Origin: an uncultured Phascolarctobacterium sp.
Lineage (GTDB): Bacteria; Bacillota; Negativicutes; Acidaminococcales; Acidaminococcaceae
Assembly (NCBI GenBank): GCA_900541915.1
Contig: UQLS01000011.1
Span: 1-64,000, forward strand
Direction of reading: 5' to 3'
DNA: 64,000 nucleotides
Under the pieces are notes generated by a model. The model ran no database searches and had not been told where the DNA came from. It worked only from the letters and a program-made list of their open reading frames with translations. The position numbers and the translations under genes are program-made. Positions 37,058 to 43,882 of the stretch are shown piece by piece; position 1 is the first letter of the stretch, and each line of letters begins with the position of its first letter.

Positions 37058-37573
37058 ATGAAAAAAATATTTATCTGTTTCCTGCTGCTTCTTGCTGCTT
37101 TGGCAGGCGGCTGTGCTTCTGATAATCCCAAAACTACCGCTGCTGCACCAACAGCTACTGCACAAGCATCACAGACTGCCCCTGATTTCAGCTTTACCTA
37201 CCTGGACGGAACAAAGTCAAATCTTTCCGAGCTGCGCGGCAAACCAGTCTTCTTAAACTTCTGGGCTACCTGGTGCCCTCCCTGCGTTGGCGAAATGCCT
37301 CATTTCAACAGCGTTTATCCCCGCTACAAGGATAAAATAAACTTCCTTGCTATCAGCTTGGATGACAGCATGCAGGAAGCCAGCGCTTTTATGCAGCAAA
37401 AAGGCTACACCTTCCCGGCCGGTTACGGCAATGTCAATGACATAGCAGGCAAATACGAAATTCAGGGCATCCCCACTTCCCTGCTACTGGATGCCAACGG
37501 CAATGTTATCGCATCCAAAGTAGGTGCTATGACGGAAGCTGAACTGGAAGCTTTCCTGCAAAAAGCTCTGTAA
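37058..37573 (+). CDS. TlpA/ResA-like thioredoxin lipoprotein
   Basis: 171 residues. The lipobox LAGGC places the lipidated Cys at residue 19, followed by an Ala/Thr-rich linker (about 25-42). The thioredoxin fold has WATWCPPC with Cys73 and Cys76 near residues 70-76, then GIPTSLLLDANG with the cis-Pro. It should reduce or exchange disulfides outside the cytoplasmic membrane. It is the third gene of the operon with the CD1871A-like and ferredoxin genes, and could receive electrons from the membrane protein. AAAGGAGAAA is the ribosome site. Confidence 0.9.
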   Translation: MKKIFICFLLLLAALAGGCASDNPKTTAAAPTATAQASQTAPDFSFTYLDGTKSNLSELRGKPVFLNFWATWCPPCVGEMPHFNSVYPRYKDKINFLAISLDDSMQEASAFMQQKGYTFPAGYGNVNDIAGKYEIQGIPTSLLLDANGNVIASKVGAMTEAELEAFLQKAL

Positions 37574-37579
37574 ATTCTT

Positions 37580-37619
37580 AAAACACTGTTAAATAGTTTT
37601 TTAACAGTGTTTTCTTTTT
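37580..37619 (+). terminator. Terminator of the small redox operon
   Basis: 14-bp stem AAAACACTGTTAAA/TTTAACAGTGTTTT with a 6-nt loop, then CTTTTTT. Confidence 0.85.
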
Positions 37620-37663
37620 TGCCATATTTTTGTAACACTTAAGACATCCAGTGGAAATTCGTC

Positions 37664-37692
37664 TTGCAAATACTGGGTAAATAACTTATAAT
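37664..37692 (+). promoter_or_regulatory. Promoter of the NSS transporter gene
   Basis: TTGCAA (37664-37669), 17-bp spacer, TATAAT (37687-37692); the start of transcription is expected near 37699. Confidence 0.7.
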
Positions 37693-37701
37693 ATTAAAAA
37701 T

Positions 37702-37730
37702 AATGTCAGAAATTTCGCACTTATGACATT
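37702..37730. repeat. Inverted repeat in the transporter leader
   Basis: Arms AATGTCA and TGACATT separated by 15 bases, placed right after the predicted start. It could be an operator or an RNA hairpin. Confidence 0.4.
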
Positions 37731-37758
37731 TTATGTTTACTAAGAGAGGATGTTTGTT

Positions 37759-39129
37759 TTGGAAAGAGAATCATTTTCATCGAGACTTGGATTTATCCTG
37801 ATCTCGGCAGGCTGTGCCATCGGTCTGGGCAACGTATGGCGCTTCCCTTACATTACCGGTCTTTACGGCGGCGCTTCTTTCGTACTTATTTATCTGTGCT
37901 TCCTGCTGCTGTTGGGCCTGCCCATCATGGTAGCTGAATTTGCTGTAGGCCGTGCCAGTGTGCGCAGCGCAGCCAAATCCTTTGACGTACTGGAGCCTAA
38001 AGGAACAAAATGGCATCTGTACAAATACGGCGCCATTGCCGGCAACGTAATTCTGATGATGTTCTATACCACCGTTTCCGGCTGGATGCTGTACTATTTC
38101 TATAAAATGGCAGTCGGCGACTTTGTTGGTCTTAATGCGGAAGGTGTTACTAATATTTTCGTTTCTCTGCTTTCTGACCCTGTAACCATGGCAGGCAATA
38201 TGATTCTTATCGTTCTCTCCTGCTTCGGTATCTGCTACTTGGGCGTTAAAGCAGGTGTGGAACGTATCACCAAATCCATGATGGCCTGCCTTTTGGTACT
38301 GATGCTGGTACTGGCTGCTAACTCCATCATGCTGCCTAACAGCGGTGAAGGTCTGAAATACTATCTGTATCCTGATTTCAGCAAAGTTGTTGAACACGGC
38401 GTTTCCGAAGTAATCTTCGCTGCTATGGGTCAGGCATTCTTTACTCTGAGCCTTGGCATCGGCGCTTTGGCTATCTTCGGCAGCTACATCGGCAAAGAAC
38501 AGCGTCTTACAGGTGAAGCTATGTACATCATGGCTCTTGATACCTTCGTAGCAATCACTTCCGGCCTTATTATTTTCCCGGCCTGCTTCAGCTTCGGCAT
38601 CAACCCGGGCAGCGGCCCTAATTTGCTGTTCATCACTCTGCCTAACGTATTTAACGAAATGGTAGGCGGACGTTTCTGGGGTGCTCTCTTCTTCCTGTTC
38701 ATGCTGTTTGCAGCTATGTCCACCGTTATCGCAGTATTTGAAAATATCACTTCCTGCATTACTGATTTGACCGGCTGGGAACGTAAAAAAACCATCCGTC
38801 TCAATATTATCCTGATTATCCTGCTTTCCATGCCCTGCGTATTGGGCTTCAACCTCTGGAGCGACTTCCAGCCTCTGGGCAAAGGCACCTGCGTACTTGA
38901 CCTAGAAGACTTCCTTGTCAGCAACAACCTGTTGCCCTTGGGCAGCCTGGTTTACCTTGCTTTCTGTACCAGTCGTTACGGCTGGGGCTGGGATAACTTC
39001 ATCAAAGAAGCAGATACCGGCAAAGGCGTAGCTTTTCCGAAATGGATTCGTTTCTATGCTACCTACATCCTGCCTTTCATCGTTCTGGTTATCTTTTTCA
39101 ACGGTTACTACGCTCTGTTCTCCAAATAA
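37759..39129 (+). CDS. Sodium-dependent transporter (NSS/SNF family)
   Basis: 456 residues from TTG 37759. The ATG at 37750 touches GAGAGG with no gap, whereas the TTG has it nine bases away, so the TTG is preferred. FSSRLGFILISAGCAIGLGN and WRFPYITGLYGGASF are the sodium and substrate contacts of helix 1 in NSS transporters (LeuT fold). About eleven helices follow, as in bacterial MetP-like members. It probably imports an amino acid or amine with sodium; the substrate is unknown. It is a single gene with its own promoter and terminator. Confidence 0.93.
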   Translation: MERESFSSRLGFILISAGCAIGLGNVWRFPYITGLYGGASFVLIYLCFLLLLGLPIMVAEFAVGRASVRSAAKSFDVLEPKGTKWHLYKYGAIAGNVILMMFYTTVSGWMLYYFYKMAVGDFVGLNAEGVTNIFVSLLSDPVTMAGNMILIVLSCFGICYLGVKAGVERITKSMMACLLVLMLVLAANSIMLPNSGEGLKYYLYPDFSKVVEHGVSEVIFAAMGQAFFTLSLGIGALAIFGSYIGKEQRLTGEAMYIMALDTFVAITSGLIIFPACFSFGINPGSGPNLLFITLPNVFNEMVGGRFWGALFFLFMLFAAMSTVIAVFENITSCITDLTGWERKKTIRLNIILIILLSMPCVLGFNLWSDFQPLGKGTCVLDLEDFLVSNNLLPLGSLVYLAFCTSRYGWGWDNFIKEADTGKGVAFPKWIRFYATYILPFIVLVIFFNGYYALFSK

Positions 39130-39142
39130 ATATAAGCACAAA

Positions 39143-39175
39143 AAATCCGGCTTGAAAACAAGCCGGATTTTTTAT
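39143..39175. terminator. Bidirectional terminator
   Basis: 12-bp stem AAATCCGGCTTG/CAAGCCGGATTT with T-runs on both sides, between the NSS transporter and the MerR gene. Confidence 0.88.
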
Positions 39176-39981
39176 TTTATCTTCACAGACAGCTTCATCA
39201 GATAATCTTCCGCATCGCTTTCTGAAAGATAATTAGTAATATCCTCCTGATAAATACCGCTGTCAATCTGCCTGCCAGCTTCTGTAAGCTCGCTGTAAAA
39301 CTCCCGATAAGCAGCACCTAAATCAGCATAAGAGCAGCGAATATACTTCACAGCATACATTCCAGCCGGTTTTACATGCATAAATCTGCTGCGCACGGCT
39401 TTATGAATACGCGAAAAAAAGCAGGATGTATAGAAACTGCCGTTAGCAATATTTTCTCTGCCTATTATTTCACCTATGGCAAAATCATCATAATAATTAA
39501 ATTTACTGCAATACTGCAAATGCCTGCCAAGGATTTCTGCCAGCACTTTTTCATTTTTCTCCCGTACCAGCTCGCTGAGAATCATATATTCTTCCGTACA
39601 TTCGCTGTAGATGATTTTTTCCTCTTCTACCTCATACGAGCTTTCCGTTATCTTAATAGTATTAGCCAGCAGCTTGCGCCGGCGCTGCAAACGTTCCTGC
39701 TCCAGCGCTAATAATCTGTCCTTATCACGCAGCATCGTCAGAAACGTATCAACCTCGCGATTGCTGATATAAGACTTTATTTCCTGCAAGCTCAAGCCAA
39801 CCTCTTTCAGCGTTGCAATAAGGTCGAAGAAATAAATCTGATTAACCGAATAATAGCGATAACCATTAGGAGCCGTTACGGCCGGCTTCAGCAAATCAAT
39901 ACTGTCATAATGAAACAGCGTATCTTTCGTTGTATTGCACAGTTTGGCAAATTCACCCGTTTTAAACAGTTTCTGAGCCAT
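39172..39981 (-). CDS. MerR family transcriptional regulator
   Basis: 269 residues. The N-terminal winged helix is clear: FKTGEFAKLCNTTKDTLFHY, then GYRYYSVNQIYFFDLIATLK and GLSLQEIKSYI (about residues 5-70). A coiled coil at about 75-110 links to a C-terminal effector domain of the GyrI/BmrR type. Members of this group activate drug or polyamine exporters when ligand binds. It is divergent from two SMR genes; between them lies a MerR-type operator inside a 19-bp-spaced promoter. ATG 39981 follows AGAGGTGA. Confidence 0.9.
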   Translation of the reverse strand: MAQKLFKTGEFAKLCNTTKDTLFHYDSIDLLKPAVTAPNGYRYYSVNQIYFFDLIATLKEVGLSLQEIKSYISNREVDTFLTMLRDKDRLLALEQERLQRRRKLLANTIKITESSYEVEEEKIIYSECTEEYMILSELVREKNEKVLAEILGRHLQYCSKFNYYDDFAIGEIIGRENIANGSFYTSCFFSRIHKAVRSRFMHVKPAGMYAVKYIRCSYADLGAAYREFYSELTEAGRQIDSGIYQEDITNYLSESDAEDYLMKLSVKIK

Positions 39982-39991
39982 TTTTCACCTC

Positions 39992-40022
39992 TTGACTATG
40001 GTCTTACACCATACTTTATACT
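39992..40022 (+). promoter_or_regulatory. MerR-type promoter and operator of the SMR pair
   Basis: TTGACT (39992-39997), 19-bp spacer, TATACT (40017-40022). The spacer holds the dyad ATGGT-N5-ACCAT (39998-40012), extended by one more pair to TATGGT/ACCATA. An overlong 19-bp spacer with a central dyad is the hallmark of MerR-activated promoters. Confidence 0.85.
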
Positions 40023-40070
40023 TAGTATAGAAGCAATTACCGGTATATGCAAGCAAAGAAGGTGAATTTT

Positions 40071-40403
40071 ATGCAAGCAAAATTTATGCTGCTGCTGGCA
40101 ATAGTCCTGGAAATTTCCGGCACGGCTTTAATGAAATATTTTCTGGATAAAGACGGTCTTATCGGTTATCTGTTCATGCTGGTATTTATCTCTCTTTCCT
40201 ATATCGCTCTCAGCCAGGCAATTAAATCCATCCCCATCAGCTTAGCTTATGCCGTTTGGGAAGGTCTGGGCCTGACAGGAACTGCTTTGATTGCCTGTTT
40301 ATTATTTAACGAAAGCATGCCGCTGCAAAAGCTGCTGTCCATCATGATTATTATTTCCGGTCTCATTTTAATCGAAAAAGGTACCTCCATAGGAGGTGAA
40401 TAA
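40071..40403 (+). CDS. Small multidrug resistance transporter, MdtJ-like subunit
   Basis: 110 residues from ATG 40071, which has GAAGGTGA upstream; an earlier in-frame ATG at 40047 lacks one. Four membrane helices. LLLAIVLEISGTALMKY carries the conserved Glu of helix 1, and SLAYAVWEGLGLTGTALI the Trp-Glu loop typical of MdtJ. Paired SMR proteins form heterodimers; E. coli MdtJI exports spermidine. It is followed by the MdtI-like gene and driven from a MerR-type promoter. Confidence 0.88.
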   Translation: MQAKFMLLLAIVLEISGTALMKYFLDKDGLIGYLFMLVFISLSYIALSQAIKSIPISLAYAVWEGLGLTGTALIACLLFNESMPLQKLLSIMIIISGLILIEKGTSIGGE

Positions 40404-40404
40404 T

Positions 40405-40731
40405 ATGTCTGATTCTCTGACAGGCTTCCTGTTTATTATCGGCGCTGTTATTACCGACGTACTGGCTAATATCTGTCTGAAAAAATCTAACGGCTTTCAG
40501 AAAAAGCTCTACGGTATTACTGCCCTGCTTTTAGTAGCTGCAGCCTTTTACTTTCTCAGTCTGGCACTGCAAAGTATGGAGCTTAGTATCGCCTACGCCA
40601 GCTTCGGTGCTCTTGGCATAGTCCTCACTACACTGGCAGATAAGGCGCTCTTTCGTCTGCGATTGCGTCGCCCTGCAATTATCGGCATACTGCTGATGCT
40701 CATTGGTATCATCATGATAAAAACTGTCTGA
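40405..40731 (+). CDS. Small multidrug resistance transporter, MdtI-like subunit
   Basis: 108 residues from ATG 40405 after AGGAGGTGA, only one base after the MdtJ-like stop. Four helices; GFQKKLYGITALLL and ELSIAYASFGALGIVLTTLA match the MdtI half of MdtJI. In helix 1 the usual membrane Glu is replaced by Asp (GAVITDVLANICLKK), which keeps the acid but shortens the side chain. It is expected to dimerise with the preceding subunit and export cationic drugs or polyamines. Confidence 0.87.
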   Translation: MSDSLTGFLFIIGAVITDVLANICLKKSNGFQKKLYGITALLLVAAAFYFLSLALQSMELSIAYASFGALGIVLTTLADKALFRLRLRRPAIIGILLMLIGIIMIKTV

Positions 40732-40732
40732 A

Positions 40733-40760
40733 AACAGTCTGCAAATGCAGGCTGTTTTTC
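40733..40760 (+). terminator. Terminator of the SMR pair
   Basis: Stem AACAGTCTGCA/TGCAGGCTGTT with one mismatch, then TTTC. Confidence 0.75.
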
Positions 40761-40836
40761 TTTTTTCTTTAAGTTGTATCAATGCTTACAAAAAAATTTT
40801 ATCTTGTGAAATAAAAGCAAACTCTCTTCTTATTTA

Positions 40837-40866
40837 TTGACATATGCCGTTAACTGTTCCTATAAT
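40837..40866 (+). promoter_or_regulatory. Promoter of the aldehyde dehydrogenase gene
   Basis: Consensus TTGACA (40837-40842), 18-bp spacer, consensus TATAAT (40861-40866), one of the strongest promoters in the window. A further dyad TTGTA-N8-TACAA lies at 40774-40791. Confidence 0.8.
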
Positions 40867-40948
40867 GCAACTGTAACTTCTGAAATTTATTCATAACCAG
40901 AATACATTCCCTTCAGAATAAAACTTTATTATGATTGGAGTTGTTATT

Positions 40949-42424
40949 ATGTCTCAATTATTGCAAGAAAAATATGACCTTTATATTAATGGCCAGTGGG
41001 TACCTGCATCTGACGGCGGTATGTTCAAATCCAGCAGCCCTTCTACCGGCGAATACCTGGCAGCCTGTGCAGAAGCAACCAAAGAAGATGTTGATAAAGC
41101 AGTAGAAGCTGCCTGGAAGGCTTTTGCTACCTGGAAAGATACCACTGCCGCAGAACGCGCTGATTTACTGCTGAAAATTGCCGATGTAATTGACGCTAAT
41201 AAAGAACAGCTGGCAAAAATTGAAACCATGGACAACGGCAAGCCTATCCGTGAAACCATGACCGTAGATATCCCCATGGCAGCAGACCATTTCCGCTACT
41301 TTGCCGGTGTTATCCGTGCCGAAGAAGGTACTGCTACCATGCTTGACAACAATACCATGAGCCTTGTCTTAAAAGAGCCTATCGGTGTTGTCGGCCAGAT
41401 TGTTCCCTGGAACTTCCCCTTTCTCATGGCAGCCTGGAAGCTTGCCCCCGTACTGGCAGCAGGTTGCTGTACCGTGCTGAAACCCTCCAGCTATACCTCC
41501 TTAAGCGTATTGGAATTTGCCCGTCTGATTGACGGAATCCTGCCGCCCGGTGTATTTAACGTTATTACCGGCAAAGGATCTCGTTCCGGTCAGTACATTC
41601 TTGACCATCCCGGTCTTTCCAAGCTGGCCTTCACCGGTTCTACCGAAGTAGGCATGAACGTAGCCAAGGCTGCTGCTGACAAGCTGATTCCGGCTACATT
41701 GGAACTGGGCGGTAAATCTGCCAACATCTTCTTCCCCGACTGCAACTGGGAACTTGCCATGGAAGGCCTGCATCTTGGCATCCTGTTCAACCAGGGCCAG
41801 GTATGCTGCGCCGGCTCCCGCGTCTTTGTGCATGAAGATATCTATGATAAATTCGTTGCTGAAGCCGTTAAACGCTTCAATAGCGTTAAAGTCGGCAATC
41901 CTCTTGATGAAGATACCCAGATGGGCTCACAAATTTACGCAGCCCAGGTACAAAAGGTGCTTGATTATGTAGAGATTGCCAAAAAAGAAGGAGCAACTAT
42001 TGCCTGCGGCGGCTACAAGCTTACTGAAAACGGCCTTGATAAAGGCAATTTCGTAGCTCCTACGCTGATTACTAATGTTACTAATGATATGCGCGTAGCA
42101 CAGGAAGAAATCTTTGGGCCTGTTGCCGTCGTTATTAAATTTAAAGATGAACAGGAAGTCATCGACATGGCCAACGACAGCATCTACGGACTGGGCGGCG
42201 CAGTCTGGACGCAGGATATTAACCGTGCCATTCGCGTTTCCCGCGCTGTCCGCACCGGACGTATGTGGGTAAACTGCTACAATGCCATCCCGGCAGGCGC
42301 ACCTTTCGGCGGCTATAAACAATCCGGTATCGGTCGTGAAACCCATAAGGTCATCCTTGAACACTACACTCAGCAGAAAAATATCATGATTAACCTCAGT
42401 GAAAAGCCACTGGGTCTGTACTAA
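40949..42424 (+). CDS. Aldehyde dehydrogenase (NAD(P)+)
   Basis: 491 residues from ATG 40949, with GGAG eight bases before it; the ATG at 40931 overlaps that site. VGQIVPWNFPFLMAAWKLAP, LAFTGSTEVGMNVAKAA (Rossmann), LELGGKSANIF (general-base Glu) and NQGQVCCAGSRVFV (catalytic Cys) are intact, and the C-terminal PFGGYKQSGIGRE closes the family. The substrate is not predictable; the ALDH class resembles AldA/ExaC-type medium-chain enzymes. It has a strong promoter and its own terminator. Confidence 0.95.
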   Translation: MSQLLQEKYDLYINGQWVPASDGGMFKSSSPSTGEYLAACAEATKEDVDKAVEAAWKAFATWKDTTAAERADLLLKIADVIDANKEQLAKIETMDNGKPIRETMTVDIPMAADHFRYFAGVIRAEEGTATMLDNNTMSLVLKEPIGVVGQIVPWNFPFLMAAWKLAPVLAAGCCTVLKPSSYTSLSVLEFARLIDGILPPGVFNVITGKGSRSGQYILDHPGLSKLAFTGSTEVGMNVAKAAADKLIPATLELGGKSANIFFPDCNWELAMEGLHLGILFNQGQVCCAGSRVFVHEDIYDKFVAEAVKRFNSVKVGNPLDEDTQMGSQIYAAQVQKVLDYVEIAKKEGATIACGGYKLTENGLDKGNFVAPTLITNVTNDMRVAQEEIFGPVAVVIKFKDEQEVIDMANDSIYGLGGAVWTQDINRAIRVSRAVRTGRMWVNCYNAIPAGAPFGGYKQSGIGRETHKVILEHYTQQKNIMINLSEKPLGLY

Positions 42425-42428
42425 AAAT

Positions 42429-42466
42429 AAAACTGCAGTCCTAAATGGACTGCAGTTTTATTTTTT
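42429..42466. terminator. Terminator of the aldehyde dehydrogenase gene
   Basis: 13-bp stem AAAACTGCAGTCC/GGACTGCAGTTTT, then TATTTTTT. Shared with the convergent HxlR gene. Confidence 0.88.
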
Positions 42467-42478
42467 ACACCGTTAAAA

Positions 42479-42811
42479 TCATTTACCATATTTTTGCTGA
42501 TAATATTCTCCCCAGCATACCATAGCATCCAGCACTGGCTTCAATGACCTGCCAAGCTCTGTCAACGAATACTCTACCCGCGGAGGTACCTGAGCATATA
42601 CAGTTCTGCTTATCAACCCGCTGGCTTCCATCTGCCGCAGCTGACTGGTAAGTACCTTTTGTGATACTTGTCCAAGTGATTTTTTCAGCTCACTAAAACG
42701 TTTTGTTCCCTGTAATAAATCGCGCAATATAAGTACTTTCCATTTATCGCTGATAAGTAATAATGTTGTTTCTACAGGACAATCAGGTAAGGAATTTTTT
42801 AACTCCAGCAT
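42479..42811 (-). CDS. HxlR family transcriptional regulator
   Basis: 110 residues from ATG 42811, placed eight bases after AGGAG; the ATG at 42817 is too close to it. The winged helix shows CPVETTLLLISDKWKVLILR, GTKRFSELKKSLGQVSQKVL and VEYSLTELGRSL, in the HxlR order. Members often control a divergent flavoprotein or reductase and sense electrophiles through the Cys at the N-terminal helix (Cys here near residue 11). It is divergent from the PPOX gene, its likely target. Confidence 0.92.
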   Translation of the reverse strand: MLELKNSLPDCPVETTLLLISDKWKVLILRDLLQGTKRFSELKKSLGQVSQKVLTSQLRQMEASGLISRTVYAQVPPRVEYSLTELGRSLKPVLDAMVCWGEYYQQKYGK

Positions 42812-43000
42812 AAGCATTCTCCTTGTTTAACAATTACTCTAATAACCTTTTGTCATATATTTTAACAAAATTATACTTTTTCTGACATTATAACGCAAGC
42901 AGTTACTTTAAGGTAACCAAGCCACAATATTGTGCGTACTTCACAGATTAACACAAAGACAGTAAGATAAAGGTAGTTAAATTCCAGGAGGTTATCTGCT

Positions 43001-43402
43001 ATGAAAAAAATCGTAAAATTCTTACAGGACAATCCTGTCCAATATCTTGCTACTGTAGGCCGTGACGGCAAAGCAAAATGCCGCCCTTTCATGTTTAGCT
43101 GTGAATATGACGGTAAAGTGTGGTTTTGCACTAATACACAGAAAGAAGTTTATCAAGATTTGCAGACAAATCCGTATACAGAAATCTCTGTAATAAGTCC
43201 TTCCTATGCTTGGCTTAGACTTAATGGTAAAGCAGTGTTTGATAATAATAAAGCAGTAAAAGAAATATGTATGCAAAACCCTATTGTTAAAGGGCAATAT
43301 CAAACTGCCGATAATCCCATTTTTACTGTTTTCTACCTTGCAGAAGCCCATGCAACCATTGCTGATTTTTCCGGCAATCCACCTTACGAGGTTTCCTTTT
43401 AA
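43001..43402 (+). CDS. Pyridoxamine 5'-phosphate oxidase family flavoprotein
   Basis: 133 residues. KIVKFLQDNPVQYLATVGRD, then KCRPFMFSCEYDGKVWFC and SPSYAWLRLNGKAVFD, fit the small FMN-binding split-barrel group rather than true PdxH. CAGGAGGTT gives a strong ribosome site. The gene lies divergent from hxlR, a common arrangement for a regulator and its reductase. The substrate is unknown. Confidence 0.88.
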   Translation: MKKIVKFLQDNPVQYLATVGRDGKAKCRPFMFSCEYDGKVWFCTNTQKEVYQDLQTNPYTEISVISPSYAWLRLNGKAVFDNNKAVKEICMQNPIVKGQYQTADNPIFTVFYLAEAHATIADFSGNPPYEVSF

Positions 43403-43487
43403 AAGCTTTTCGGCAAATTTTTCTTAAAACAGTCTGCTGCTGCTTCAGATATGATATAATTTAAGAAAAAAGCAAAGGACTGACAAT

Positions 43488-43838
43488 ATGCCCAGACCTC
43501 TTAAAGAACGCCATATCTGCCGCAATAATCTTCCGGCAGCCAAAAGCTTTGTCCCCGACGGCGGCAGCGCTGAAGAAATCATCATTCTTAATATTGACGA
43601 ATACGAAACTATCCGCCTGCTGGACGGTGAAGGCCTCACCCAGCAGGAATGCGCCAGACGTATGGGTATTGCCCGCACCTCCGTACAGGCAATTTATGAA
43701 AGTGCTCGTAAAAAACTGGCTGATTTGCTCATTCACGGCAAGCGCCTGCAAATCGAGGGCGGCTGCTGTCTGATTTGCGACGGCTCCCGCCATTTCTGCG
43801 GCAATAATGATTGTCCCTGCTGCCAGAAAGATAACTGA
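43488..43838 (+). CDS. DUF134 family protein (Cys-rich C-terminus)
   Basis: 116 residues. The N-terminal half is a DUF134 helix-turn-helix: PRPLKERHICRNN, then LNIDEYETIRLLDGEGLTQQ and CARRMGIARTSVQAIYESAR, similar to sigma-70 region 4. The C-terminus carries a Cys cluster CCLICDGSRHFCGNNDCPCC, which may bind metal or a cluster. Function unknown; a DNA-binding metal or redox sensor is plausible. It is a single gene. Confidence 0.88.
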   Translation: MPRPLKERHICRNNLPAAKSFVPDGGSAEEIIILNIDEYETIRLLDGEGLTQQECARRMGIARTSVQAIYESARKKLADLLIHGKRLQIEGGCCLICDGSRHFCGNNDCPCCQKDN

Positions 43839-43842
43839 ATAA

Positions 43843-43878
43843 AAAAAGAACCTGCTGAAATTTCAGCAGGTTCTTTTT
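43843..43878. terminator. Bidirectional terminator between DUF134 gene and pheT
   Basis: Perfect 18-bp stem AAAAAGAACCTGCTGAAA/TTTCAGCAGGTTCTTTTT with no loop bases beyond the centre. Confidence 0.9.
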
Positions 43879-43882
43879 TATT

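Noticed and set aside
40774..40791. TTGTA-N8-TACAA as a certain Crp/Fnr site
   Set aside because: The arms differ from the better sites and it lies about 90 bp upstream of the promoter; kept only as a weak hint.
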